This document shows positions 44,421-53,837 of a stretch of 64,000 nucleotides of DNA, one piece after another. Within the stretch, counting starts at the first letter, position 1; each line of letters opens with the position of its first letter. Below the pieces are notes generated by a model that saw nothing but the letters and a program-made list of their open reading frames with translations, ran no database searches and had not been told where the DNA came from. The stretch spans positions 372,001-436,000 of the forward strand of contig NZ_JANZKZ010000001.1 of NCBI RefSeq assembly GCF_025770725.1. Direction: 5' to 3'. Origin of the DNA: Sulfurospirillum oryzae. Its GTDB lineage: Bacteria > Campylobacterota > Campylobacteria > Campylobacterales > Sulfurospirillaceae. A program made the translations under genes and the position numbers.

Positions 44421-45449
44421 TTAAAGCTTCGCGTCTGGTTTAGGTGTTTTTTCACTGCTTTCTGGGAGCTGTGGATAAACAATCTCAGGCTTTCGACCCT
44501 TCAACGCTTTCAAGAATGTTTCAATTTTTGTACTATCCGCATCACTAATATTAATTCCTAGCTGCGTACTTCCCATCTCTTTAACCGCATCTTTAAGTGT
44601 CCAAATAGCACCGTTGTGGAAATATGGTGCCGTCTCAGTGATATTTCGGAGTGTTGGCGTTTTGACCATACCATTTTTATCACCTTTAAAATCACCTACT
44701 TGAGCAAATTTGTATTTACCCGCTACTTGGAATGGTTGCATTGTACCGCCTAAAGCAATACCATTATGGCAACTTGCACATCCTTTGTCTATAAATACTT
44801 CAAGTCCCTCTTTTTCTGCTTTTGAAAGCGCATTATCATTGCCGTTGATAAAATCATCAAATCGCGATGGCGTAACCAATGTTTTTTCAAAAATCGCAAT
44901 TGTAGAAGTGATTTTCTCAAAACTGATTTTTACAGTATCGCCATATGCTCCTTTAAAGAGTTCCACATACTCAGGAATAGAGTTAATGCGCTCTTCAACC
45001 AATTTTGGAGGTGCTGCCATCTCTGGACCTGCTTGCACAGGACCTTGTGCTTGGTCTGCTAAATGTGGGCTTCTACCATCCCAAAATTGTGCTTTAAAAA
45101 AGGCGGAGTTATACACTGTTGGAGAGTTTAGATGATGAGGGTTTGCAGTCCAGCCATGACCAATAGCTGCGCTAATGCCATCTGTTCCACCTGTTGCTAG
45201 ATTGTGACACGTATTACAACTAATAATTGAGCTTTTTGACATACGCGGATCAAAATAGAGTTTTTTGCCCAGTTCTACTTTAGCTTCTGTGATTGGATCC
45301 TTAGGATCATCAATTAATTTTAAAATTTCCAACTGACTTGCAGGAATCGCCTCAATACCATTTTGCTTGACCTTGTCAATCAAACCGTTTGCCCCAAATA
45401 ACACGGTTGTACTTAATGCACAAAGACTTAATGCCTTAGAAATTTGCAT
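44421..45449 (-). CDS. ccp: Di-haem cytochrome c peroxidase
   Basis: A periplasmic enzyme that reduces hydrogen peroxide with electrons from cytochrome c. The signal peptide (about 1-20) ends near VLFGA. Two haem c motifs are CNTCH and CASCH. Conserved blocks GKKLYFDPRMS, AQFWDGRSPHLADQAQGP and PTLRNI fit the MauG/CcpA family. Start: ATG after AAAGGAG; a GTG two codons earlier is possible. It is divergent from a Fur-family regulator, as expected for a peroxide-stress gene. Confidence 0.94.
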   Translation of the reverse strand: MQISKALSLCALSTTVLFGANGLIDKVKQNGIEAIPASQLEILKLIDDPKDPITEAKVELGKKLYFDPRMSKSSIISCNTCHNLATGGTDGISAAIGHGWTANPHHLNSPTVYNSAFFKAQFWDGRSPHLADQAQGPVQAGPEMAAPPKLVEERINSIPEYVELFKGAYGDTVKISFEKITSTIAIFEKTLVTPSRFDDFINGNDNALSKAEKEGLEVFIDKGCASCHNGIALGGTMQPFQVAGKYKFAQVGDFKGDKNGMVKTPTLRNITETAPYFHNGAIWTLKDAVKEMGSTQLGINISDADSTKIETFLKALKGRKPEIVYPQLPESSEKTPKPDAKL

Positions 45450-45595
45450 TTCCACTCCTTTTTTAGATGTGAAGAAATTATATGGATATTTATCTTAAAT
45501 AGTAATTAATCTTATTTGGAATTATTTATCATTATTTTTTATAAATAAATAGGATAGTTAATATCTTATTAAGTTCTGCTCCTATAAAATTTTAT

Positions 45596-45607
45596 ATTAC
45601 ATGTAAA
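45596..45607. repeat. Palindrome copy (ATTACATGTAAA)
   Basis: Exact core just before the ribosome site of the Fur-family gene, in the divergent gap. Confidence 0.88.
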
Positions 45608-45618
45608 GGTAGTATTTA

Positions 45619-46041
45619 ATGGATCGCTTCAAAGATGTTTTAAAAGCAAGCAACCTCAAATCAACACACCAAAGGCTTGCTATTTTAGATTCAATCGACC
45701 ATTTTGGGCATATTGACATCGATTCACTTTACGATGCCATTTTCAAAAAATACCCTACGATGTCCAAAGCAACACTTTACCGCAACATTAATGACCTTAT
45801 CTCTTTCCACATTTTAGAAGAGGTAAAGCTTCCTCATCAAAAACAACAATACGAAATCAAAAAAGTTCCGCATATTCACCTTTTATGCTCAGCTTGCGGT
45901 AGCGTGGAAGATATGTTTGTAGAAACGAAACCACTTTTAGAGACTATCTCTTCTCAAAGTGGTTTTCATATTAGCAATAGCTTTATTGTCATTAATGGTA
46001 TATGTAAAACATGTTCTGCACAAATTGTTACCACATTGTAA
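45619..46041 (+). CDS. Fur/PerR-family regulator
   Basis: A 140-residue metal-dependent repressor. The winged helix contains STHQRLAILDSI and SKATLYRNINDLI. The metal site shows HIHLLC and paired cysteines CSAC and CKTC for structural zinc. A divergent peroxidase gene suggests a PerR-like peroxide role; the downstream TonB receptor would also fit iron control. AAAGG lies 11 bases before the ATG. Which metal or signal it senses cannot be told from the sequence. Confidence 0.9.
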   Translation: MDRFKDVLKASNLKSTHQRLAILDSIDHFGHIDIDSLYDAIFKKYPTMSKATLYRNINDLISFHILEEVKLPHQKQQYEIKKVPHIHLLCSACGSVEDMFVETKPLLETISSQSGFHISNSFIVINGICKTCSAQIVTTL

Positions 46042-46154
46042 TTTTATTAGTATTATAAGTTCTCACTTTTAATTATAAAAATATATTATTAAGCTCTTCT
46101 TTTCTATACTATTATGTGTCTATATAAAAAACATAAGGCTTACTAAATAAACAA

Positions 46155-48056
46155 ATGAAGATTATTTTATTGATTGCATGTTGCGCCAGTCTGCTTTTAT
46201 CTGACACACTCGATTCTTTACTTCAAGAATATAAAACAACTTCCGATAACTCATTGCAAACTGTCAATGAAAAAATTGGACATGTGGTTATTTATTCACA
46301 AAAAGAAATTCGATTGATGCAATACACCAAGCTCAACGATATTTTAAAAGAACTTCCTCTCTTTAACATTAATACAAACCAATTTGGACTTACAAACTAC
46401 TCATTAACAGGCTCCAAAACAACTACGAGTGGTTTTTTTAGATTTTTCATTAATGACCATGAAATTAGCTCAGGCTACGATCAATCCACATCGTTATCAT
46501 GGGGTGACTTGCCTCTTGATTTTGTCGATCACGTCGAAATCTATTACGGCGAGAGCTCTTTTTCGTTTGGCAATGAAACGGGTATCTATTTTGTGCGCAT
46601 TTACACTAAATCCGCACTCAAAGAGAATAGCTCTGAAATCAATAGCTGGATTACATCCAAAGGCTCCAACTCTCAAAGTTTCACAAATTCTACTAGCTTT
46701 GAGAATGGCTGGTCCTACTTAATGTTTCTCAATCAAGAGAAAATCAAACAAACAACCATTTACAATAACCAAAAACTTAATAGTAATGGCACGAAGCACT
46801 ATGGATACATAGATGTTAGCAATGAGACAACCAAAATCAATATGGGCTACACCGATGTTTCTAAAAATAATTACGCAGGTCTTGCCTTTGATGCTACTCC
46901 CGAGGGTGGGAAAAGTCTCTCCAAAGATTTTTTTATCAACTACACCCACTATTTTTTAGAAGACAAGTCACTTAAAGCCAACCTTTCAGTTGATGTCAAT
47001 GATCGAAGTTATGATGAAACTGAAACCAATGCGCGAGGTATTGCCATTGTTCCATTAATCACTTTTCCCTTTGGTATTCCTAGTGGTCCTAAAAGTTATA
47101 GTGAAGATTTGCGCTTCATCAAAACGAATGCTTATCTTTCAAAATCAGTTGATATCGAAGATAATTCTTTTATCACAGCAATAAATGTTAAAAATAAAAC
47201 CTATGATGTCCAAAACAGACAGAGCAATACCAATAGTGCTATAGGGCGCTTTAGCGCTTTTGATGAAGAGACTATCTCTTCATTACTTTTTCAAGACAGT
47301 TATAAACTTAGAAATGATCTTATTTTAGTGGCTAACACTAAACTTGATTATTATGACCGAAATGCGTATTTGAAGGACAGTTCAGAAACCTTACTACGCG
47401 TTGGTGCTATCTATACACCCACTGAAAATTGGGGATTTAAAAGTTTTTACACTCAAACCGCACTTACCCCTTCTTTCTATAACGTTGATTACGCTGATAA
47501 GAGCAAGCCAAAACTTAAATCGCAACAGTACCGCTTTTACACACTTGAAGGCGTTTATACAGAAGGAGATTCTAAGTTCGGCATCACGTATGATCATGTT
47601 AATATTGATGATTTCATCTATCTTACGCCAGTTGGGTTTATCAATATTGATCATACTATTACAACGAATGGCATTCTTTTTGACTACGAATACAGCTTTA
47701 CGGATAGAGACAAAATCCATCTAAATTACTATACGTCAAGCCTCAGTGAGACCATCAATAACTCCACAAAAGGTGGCTATATTAAATACATGGGTGGGTA
47801 TCAAAAGTTTGATTACTTTACCTCTGTTATTTATCGTAATGGCTATGACTACAAGGGCCTTAATATCCCTGATAGCTTTGATATGAGCCTTGGTGTGACG
47901 TATCATGCGACGAAAGATTTGAGTTACAGCATTAAAGCAAATAATATTCTAGATCGCTCTACACAGTCTCTTTACTTTACCAATTTAGGAACTAGTTTTT
48001 TTGCTTTAGACGATAATGATAGAAGCGTCACCTTTTCATTTAGGTGGGTATTCTGA
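46155..48056 (+). CDS. TonB-dependent outer-membrane receptor
   Basis: 633 residues: signal peptide (about 1-16), a plug domain (about 35-155, with ILKELPLFNIN and VDHVEIYYGESSF), and a long beta barrel ending with Phe (FSFRWVF). It would import a metal chelate or other large nutrient using TonB. The TonB-box is not obvious. It heads a three-gene unit with overlapping starts, including a GGDEF/EAL protein. The Fur-family gene is 113 bases upstream. The ligand is unknown. Confidence 0.85.
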   Translation: MKIILLIACCASLLLSDTLDSLLQEYKTTSDNSLQTVNEKIGHVVIYSQKEIRLMQYTKLNDILKELPLFNINTNQFGLTNYSLTGSKTTTSGFFRFFINDHEISSGYDQSTSLSWGDLPLDFVDHVEIYYGESSFSFGNETGIYFVRIYTKSALKENSSEINSWITSKGSNSQSFTNSTSFENGWSYLMFLNQEKIKQTTIYNNQKLNSNGTKHYGYIDVSNETTKINMGYTDVSKNNYAGLAFDATPEGGKSLSKDFFINYTHYFLEDKSLKANLSVDVNDRSYDETETNARGIAIVPLITFPFGIPSGPKSYSEDLRFIKTNAYLSKSVDIEDNSFITAINVKNKTYDVQNRQSNTNSAIGRFSAFDEETISSLLFQDSYKLRNDLILVANTKLDYYDRNAYLKDSSETLLRVGAIYTPTENWGFKSFYTQTALTPSFYNVDYADKSKPKLKSQQYRFYTLEGVYTEGDSKFGITYDHVNIDDFIYLTPVGFINIDHTITTNGILFDYEYSFTDRDKIHLNYYTSSLSETINNSTKGGYIKYMGGYQKFDYFTSVIYRNGYDYKGLNIPDSFDMSLGVTYHATKDLSYSIKANNILDRSTQSLYFTNLGTSFFALDDNDRSVTFSFRWVF

Positions 48057-48514
48057 TGAAAAAAATACTCTTTCTCCTTACTTTCATCCTATCTTTTGCT
48101 GTGGCAGAACAATACACTTTTCTTGTTCAGCCTTATAACAAAGAGATTGAACTTGAAGCAAAAATTATCTCCGAGATCGCAACTTCTTCCGTGCATGAAA
48201 AAGTAACCCTTTTCATACCTCATATTTCTGATATGGAAGCTAAAATTTACTCTCAATACTTTACGCTAAGTCCAAAATGTGAAACAGCCAACTTTGTTTT
48301 TGTCAATAAAACTATTGACAATGAAACATTATGCGATAACACAAATAGACTCTTTTTTACAAATAACTATCGAAAACTTCTTGCTGATGATAAGTATTAC
48401 GGAGCCCTTTTCTGGAATAAAAGTAGACCTAATATTGTCTTTATCAAAAAACGACTTGAAAAAAGAGCCATTGTTTTACCGAGAACATTTGATCAATTTG
48501 TAGAGAATTTTTAA
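48056..48514 (+). CDS. Small periplasmic protein between receptor and c-di-GMP enzyme
   Basis: 152 residues with a signal peptide (about 1-17, ending AVAE). The mature part looks alpha/beta, with two cysteines (PKCET and ETLCD) that could form a disulfide. The start is the ATG overlapping the receptor stop; the end overlaps the GGDEF/EAL start (TAATG). Such coupling suggests it works with both, perhaps as a periplasmic signal-binding protein. The family is not recognised. Confidence 0.78.
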   Translation: MKKILFLLTFILSFAVAEQYTFLVQPYNKEIELEAKIISEIATSSVHEKVTLFIPHISDMEAKIYSQYFTLSPKCETANFVFVNKTIDNETLCDNTNRLFFTNNYRKLLADDKYYGALFWNKSRPNIVFIKKRLEKRAIVLPRTFDQFVENF

Positions 48515-50430
48515 TGAGTAAAAAAAATTTTTTTAAAAATCCTTTTTATTTTATTATCCCTATTATTGCTATCACTTCGATTTTAGCATTTCTCTTAATT
48601 TCCACCATCAAGCTCGAAGAGAGTATCGAAAAAAAAATATTTGAAATTTCAACTTCAGATGTCTTTGCAATTATGCATAATAGTGCATCATCTATTCAAA
48701 TGCTTTTGAAAGAGAGTAAAAATTACGAAGAGAATATCAAAAGCAATACTTTCTTACAACAGAAAATTGAAGAGAATTTAAAACTATTAATTACCCCAAA
48801 TATAAAGTACGCCTACCTTTTATACAGAGATGATAGAGGTGTATTTCGATTTTTGGCAGATGCTTCCAGATATGATGAAAAAGCACTGGTTGACCAGAAA
48901 TTTGATGTTGATAGCCCTGAGTGGCTGCAAATCTATACAAAAAAAGAAGCCTTGTTTATACGTCACACTATGTTACATCAACTCTCCATCAGTTATCTGA
49001 TTCCCATTATGCATCAAGACGAAGTTAAGTTGGTTTTAGCGATTGACTTTTCCATACAAAAAATTGAAGAAATTAACAAAATCATCCATGTCATGCAAAA
49101 TGGCATCTTGGCCGTGATGATTGTTGTTCTTATTATTTTGCTCTTCACCATTATTCAAGCTATACGTTTTCGCGCTGTCAAAAAAACAGCTTTTATCGAT
49201 AAACTTACCAATGTCTATAACCGAAATTACCTTCAAAAACATGAAGATTTCATCAATCTCAATGACTATATTTTAGCAACGCTAGACATTGATTATTTTA
49301 AAAAGGTTAATGACACTTATGGACATGATGTCGGCGATAAAATCTTAAAGCAAGTTGCCAATGTTATTTTACTGACGATCAGGCATCAAGATGATATTGT
49401 GATCCGCTATGGAGGAGAAGAGTTTCTCATCTTGGCTAAAACTCGTAGAGATGACCACATTAGTGCGCTTAATGTCATTGAGAGAATTTTTCACACCATT
49501 CAAGAAAATAGATTTTACATTTCCGCTGAGGAATCTATCAAAATTACTGTCTCCATTGGCATTAACTTAGTGCCTTACAAATCAAGAACATTTTCTGAAG
49601 CCTTTAAGCTAGCAGATATCGCGCTTTACAATGCTAAGAACAAAGGCAGAGATACCATAGAGCTATATGACGAGAACGAAAATACTCAAAATGCATGTAT
49701 GTCGCTCAACGAAATTAAAGAAGCCATTGAAGAGAAACGAATCCTCTGCTACTATCAGAGCATTGTTCATACTAAAACGCAAAAGATCTCGCATTATGAA
49801 GCCTTGCTTCGCATTGTGGACAAGCATGGTTCTATTATTTCACCAGACAAAATACTTCCTACCATCAAAGGTACTTTTATTTTACGAAATATCACAAAAG
49901 AAGTGTTAAAAATTTGTTATGAACAGTTGATAAATGAGCCAACTATTGCCATTAATCTCAACCTTAATCCTCATGACATTATCGATGAGTCTATTCTAAC
50001 TATTTTAAAAAATTATGCACTTAATGAGAATATAGCTAACCGAATGGGGTTAGAAATTATTGAGAGTGAAGAGATAACCCATAGAGATGATGCTAAAAAC
50101 AATCTTTTAATGCTCAAAAGCTTAGGCTACAAAATTTCTATCGATGACTTTGGCAGCGGGTACTCTAATTTTATCTATCTTACGGAGATTAAAACAGACT
50201 ACATTAAAATTGATGGTGCCATCATTCAAAAGATATTAGATGATAAAATTTCATTTCTTCTTGTAAAAAATATTGTTGCTTTTGCAAAAGAAGCGCACAT
50301 AAAAGTTATTGCAGAATATGTCAGTAATGAGATGGTTTATGAAAAGATCAAATCTTTGGGAATTGAGTACTCACAAGGATCACTTTTTTCTCTACCGATA
50401 CCTTGGTCAGACAATCGAAAAATGCTCTAA
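48514..50430 (+). CDS. Membrane GGDEF-EAL c-di-GMP enzyme
   Basis: 638 residues. TM helices at about 12-31 and 195-218 enclose a periplasmic sensing domain. A GGDEF domain follows (LDIDYFKKVNDTYGHDVG; active site GGEEF at 300-304). The EAL domain starts at YEALLR (429-431) and retains NLNPHD, IDDFGSGYSN, IKIDGA, VIAEYV and YSQGS, so both activities may be intact. No exact RxxD inhibitory site precedes GGEEF. Coupled translation with the periplasmic protein and TonB receptor points to nutrient-linked signalling. Confidence 0.93.
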   Translation: MSKKNFFKNPFYFIIPIIAITSILAFLLISTIKLEESIEKKIFEISTSDVFAIMHNSASSIQMLLKESKNYEENIKSNTFLQQKIEENLKLLITPNIKYAYLLYRDDRGVFRFLADASRYDEKALVDQKFDVDSPEWLQIYTKKEALFIRHTMLHQLSISYLIPIMHQDEVKLVLAIDFSIQKIEEINKIIHVMQNGILAVMIVVLIILLFTIIQAIRFRAVKKTAFIDKLTNVYNRNYLQKHEDFINLNDYILATLDIDYFKKVNDTYGHDVGDKILKQVANVILLTIRHQDDIVIRYGGEEFLILAKTRRDDHISALNVIERIFHTIQENRFYISAEESIKITVSIGINLVPYKSRTFSEAFKLADIALYNAKNKGRDTIELYDENENTQNACMSLNEIKEAIEEKRILCYYQSIVHTKTQKISHYEALLRIVDKHGSIISPDKILPTIKGTFILRNITKEVLKICYEQLINEPTIAINLNLNPHDIIDESILTILKNYALNENIANRMGLEIIESEEITHRDDAKNNLLMLKSLGYKISIDDFGSGYSNFIYLTEIKTDYIKIDGAIIQKILDDKISFLLVKNIVAFAKEAHIKVIAEYVSNEMVYEKIKSLGIEYSQGSLFSLPIPWSDNRKML

Positions 50431-50434
50431 CATC

Positions 50435-50446
50435 TTTACATGTAAA
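50435..50446. repeat. TTTACATGTAAA palindrome
   Basis: Perfect 12-mer four bases past the GGDEF/EAL stop, before the convergent nuclease gene end. Confidence 0.9.
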
Positions 50447-50450
50447 GAAT

Positions 50451-51293
50451 TTAAAACCAAGATGTTGTATCGATCTTTTTTTCAAGCTTATTTTCAAGTT
50501 CGTCGTCTAATTCATGTAAAAAATCAAACCCGCTTTTTTGCTCAACTTCATTAATTTGCACTACGTATTTTTCAAGTTGGTCATTCGCTTTTGCATTTTG
50601 AGGAACAATGAGTGCTAAAGTTTTGATCTCACCACCTTCATCAATACCGACATAAATTTTATAGAACGCATCAGGAATTTCTACAAAATAAGAGTTATTA
50701 AGTCGTTTTACTTTAGCATCAAACAGTGGTCCCGTATAAACCCAAAGCTCTTTAAATTTTGGTGCAAAAGATTCAAGTTCTAGCGTTTCAAGATGTTGCC
50801 ATAGCTTTTGATTTAAAGAAGGTTTCTGAGGTGTTATATTTGTCATCAAAAAAGTCTCTTGTTGAGCCTCTTTGCCGTATTGAAGAGCAATCGCATGGTT
50901 AGGTGCCATGTGACCTCTATCATAGCCGCTATTGGTGTAATCGCTTGATGTAATCAAGCCTGCATTACGCCAGTCTGTACTAAAGTTATCAGGTCTTTTC
51001 AGATGCGGTGCATTGCTGCTTGGAGGTGTCAGTTTATAGACAACCCACAAAGGGTTACCTTTTAGATCAGAATAACCGACCATATAAGCACGATTGCGAA
51101 AAACCCTAGTAAATGTGTCAGAAGAGCTTTCTATTGCCCTTGGAACACCTTTAAACACCATTGTATCGCGTGCAATAAAATATTCATACGAGTAAGATAG
51201 CCCTCCTAAAAGAAGAGCTACCAAAAATAATTTGGGATTTTTAAATAGAAATGTTAGAAAAGAGACCATAAAGCGTGATTTATTCACAATCAC
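50451..51293 (-). CDS. Membrane-anchored DNA/RNA non-specific endonuclease
   Basis: 280 residues with an N-terminal TM anchor (about 17-35) and a nuclease domain of the NUC1/EndA/EndoG family. The active-site motif is SGYDRGHMAPNHA (His of DRGH). The Asn metal ligand is in MTNITPQ. The domain faces the periplasm. Possible roles are nucleic-acid feeding or DNA uptake. It is upstream of nothing on its strand except by a 3-base gap from argS, so it shares that operon. Confidence 0.9.
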   Translation of the reverse strand: MIVNKSRFMVSFLTFLFKNPKLFLVALLLGGLSYSYEYFIARDTMVFKGVPRAIESSSDTFTRVFRNRAYMVGYSDLKGNPLWVVYKLTPPSSNAPHLKRPDNFSTDWRNAGLITSSDYTNSGYDRGHMAPNHAIALQYGKEAQQETFLMTNITPQKPSLNQKLWQHLETLELESFAPKFKELWVYTGPLFDAKVKRLNNSYFVEIPDAFYKIYVGIDEGGEIKTLALIVPQNAKANDQLEKYVVQINEVEQKSGFDFLHELDDELENKLEKKIDTTSWF

Positions 51294-51296
51294 ACT

Positions 51297-52883
51297 TTAC
51301 ATTTTTTCTTTTGCATGAATGCCTATAAGTTTAAGTCCGACACGAAGTGAAAGTGCAACAACAGCAAAAAGTTTGAGGAATTTTTCCTCATCAGCACTTC
51401 CAACAACACGGTTTTCATTGTAAAATTTATGCAAGCTTGCAGCAAGATTTTTGAGGTATTCTGTCACTTTCTGTACTTGCCTAGAATGAAATGCATCTTC
51501 TAAAACTTCAGGCAATAAAAGCGCACTAAAGAGAAGATTTTGCGCTTCTTCGCTGAGATTTTCCAATTTAACATTTTGTACATCACTCAGTGTTTTTTCT
51601 GCTTTTGCAAAAATTTGATTAATTCTAGCATGCGCGTAATTAATGTAAAAAATTGGGTTGTTACTGTCTTCTTGTTTAAAGACATCAACATCAAATTCAA
51701 GATGTGTGTCTGATTTTTTACTGAGGAAAACAAAACGTAATGCATCGCTTCCCACTTCACTAACGACATCACTCATCAAAATAAAATTACCAGCCCGCTT
51801 GCTCATTTTATAAGGTTCACCACCTTTTAAAAGTGAAACCATTTGCGCCAAGATAACTTCAAGTTTTTGCTCATCATAGCCTAAGAAATTAATGGCTGCT
51901 TTAACACGAGAGATGTATCCGTGGTGATCGGCACCCCAGATATTGATGTATTTATCGTAGTTTCTTTGAAATTTATAATCATGATAGATGATGTCGCCTG
52001 CAAGGTACGTTGGTCTGCCATCTTCTCTTACAACAACACGGTCTTTTTCATCGCCAAGTTCAGTAGAACGAATCCAAACTTTGCCACCCTCTGTATACGT
52101 TTTATCATGTTTTTGAAGTTTAACAAAGCTCTCATCCCATTTGTCATAAAGCGATTTCTCACTTACAAATTGCGCAAACTCAATGCCAACGTCAGCAAGG
52201 TTAGACTTGATAAGCTCTAACATCTTATCTTTGCCCCAAACAGAGAGTACTTTGATGTTTTCCTCATTTTCAAAAATGGCACCACCGAGTTCTGCTTTTG
52301 CAACGTGGGCTAAATCAACAATATATTCGCCTCGGTAAAACTCCTCTGGCCAGTTTACATCTAAACCTAAAACTTGCTCACGTCCAGCAAGGTAAATCGA
52401 AAGTCCTAAAAGATCAACTTGATTTCCCGCATCATTGACATAGTATTCACTGGTAATTTTATAGCCTAAATGTGTACCAATGCGATACAGTGCATCGCCA
52501 ATGACAGCACCTCTCGCATGCCCAATGTGCAAAGGTCCTGTTGGATTTGCACTCACATACTCAAGAAGTATAGACTCATTTTGCTCATCAGCTCCAAAAA
52601 GAGCTTCATTTTGAATTGCCCAAGTAGCATATTGATCCAAAAAGTTTTCACTGAGTTTAAAGTTGATATACCCTTTGATAGGTGTGACTTCTTGAAAAAT
52701 CTCACCCGTTTCAAACTGCGTGACAATCTCTTCTGCAATGGCAATAGGGGATTTTTTCAACTCTTTTGCAAGAGAAAAAGCAATAGGGGTTGCATAATGA
52801 CCAAAAGAGAGATTGGTAGGTTTTTCTAAAACAAACTCTCTTTGTAATTTTTCTTTAATAGCACGAATAACCGATTTTTTCAA
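51297..52883 (-). CDS. argS: Arginyl-tRNA synthetase
   Basis: Charges tRNA-Arg. Class I motifs HIGH (GPLHIGHARG) and KMSKS-like (YKMSKRAGN) are visible. The C-terminal anticodon-binding helical domain has HKFYNENRV. 528 residues, normal for this phylum. The gene is preceded by tatA (9-base gap) in the order known from Campylobacter. Confidence 0.96.
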   Translation of the reverse strand: MKKSVIRAIKEKLQREFVLEKPTNLSFGHYATPIAFSLAKELKKSPIAIAEEIVTQFETGEIFQEVTPIKGYINFKLSENFLDQYATWAIQNEALFGADEQNESILLEYVSANPTGPLHIGHARGAVIGDALYRIGTHLGYKITSEYYVNDAGNQVDLLGLSIYLAGREQVLGLDVNWPEEFYRGEYIVDLAHVAKAELGGAIFENEENIKVLSVWGKDKMLELIKSNLADVGIEFAQFVSEKSLYDKWDESFVKLQKHDKTYTEGGKVWIRSTELGDEKDRVVVREDGRPTYLAGDIIYHDYKFQRNYDKYINIWGADHHGYISRVKAAINFLGYDEQKLEVILAQMVSLLKGGEPYKMSKRAGNFILMSDVVSEVGSDALRFVFLSKKSDTHLEFDVDVFKQEDSNNPIFYINYAHARINQIFAKAEKTLSDVQNVKLENLSEEAQNLLFSALLLPEVLEDAFHSRQVQKVTEYLKNLAASLHKFYNENRVVGSADEEKFLKLFAVVALSLRVGLKLIGIHAKEKM

Positions 52884-52892
52884 TACGTAACC

Positions 52893-53135
52893 TTATACAG
52901 ACTTTTTTTCATCTGCGGGTGTTGATGGTGTAGCCGTAGGCGCAGCAGCTGATTCAGATTTTACTTCTACTTGATCTACTGTAGTTTTGACTTGCTCATC
53001 TTCTTTGATAGCTTTTTTAAAATCTTTGATACCTTGACCTACCCCTTTAGCAAGTTCTGGTATTTTTTTAGCACCAAACAATAAAACAACAACTGCTAAA
53101 ATGACTAACCAATGCGATATACTAAATGAACCCAT
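52893..53135 (-). CDS. tatA: Twin-arginine translocase subunit TatA
   Basis: 80 residues: a short TM helix (about 5-20), the [20 protein letters not shown] amphipathic helix, and an acidic, Ala/Thr/Pro-rich tail. It forms the pore for folded proteins with TatBC, which are not here. AAAGGAGAGA precedes the ATG. Confidence 0.95.
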   Translation of the reverse strand: MGSFSISHWLVILAVVVLLFGAKKIPELAKGVGQGIKDFKKAIKEDEQVKTTVDQVEVKSESAAAPTATPSTPADEKKSV

Positions 53136-53219
53136 ACTCTCTCCTTTGTCTTGATGACTCTATACTTAATGTTATGTTATTGTATCATTTTTTTATAAAC
53201 AAAAAATGAAGCAGATTTT

Positions 53220-53837
53220 TTATTCGATATTTGCCCATGCGCTAATAAATTCACCTAAATCCATCAGTTCCATTTTTCTGCGCGAAGCATAGGCAATTGC
53301 CAATAAATCATGTAGTGCCGTTTTAAAGTCATCGTTTATTAACACGTAATCATACTCCCTAATACGTGTCATTTCAGAAACAGCATTGGCTAAACGTTTT
53401 TCAATAACCTCATGGCTATCGGTACCTCGATGAATCAATCTCTCTTTAAGGCTTTTTTGATCAGGTGTCGTTATAAAAACAGAAGTAATTAAATTACCAA
53501 ATTTTTCACGTGCGATTTTATGCCCTTGCACATCAATGTCGCAAATGACAAGTTTTCCCTCGTGTAGCTCTTTTAAAATAGGTTTAAGTGATGTGCCATA
53601 ATAGTTGTCATGCACCTTTGCCCATTCTAAGAAAAATCCAGCATCGATGTCTTTTTCAAACTCTTCTTTGGAGATAAAATGGTAATTAATGCCATCAATC
53701 TCACCTTCTCGCATAGGGCGTGTTGTACTTGAAATTGAGAAATAAGAATCGGCAATCTCTTTAAGCACTTCTTGCATCAAAGAGCTTTTGCCCGAACCGC
53801 TAGGGCCGGAAATGACTAAAAAGTTTCCTTTCACCAT
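53220..53837 (-). CDS. gmk: Guanylate kinase
   Basis: Phosphorylates GMP to GDP. Walker A is SGPSGSGKSS; the GMP-binding region contains SSTTRPMREGE and INYHFIS. 205 residues. It overlaps the stop of the acidic protein gene by one base. Confidence 0.96.
   Translation of the reverse strand: MVKGNFLVISGPSGSGKSSLMQEVLKEIADSYFSISSTTRPMREGEIDGINYHFISKEEFEKDIDAGFFLEWAKVHDNYYGTSLKPILKELHEGKLVICDIDVQGHKIAREKFGNLITSVFITTPDQKSLKERLIHRGTDSHEVIEKRLANAVSEMTRIREYDYVLINDDFKTALHDLLAIAYASRRKMELMDLGEFISAWANIE

Noticed and set aside
45456-45618. Fur/PerR operator in the divergent gap
   Set aside because: The gap is very AT-rich and several loose inverted repeats can be drawn; none stands out enough to call a box.
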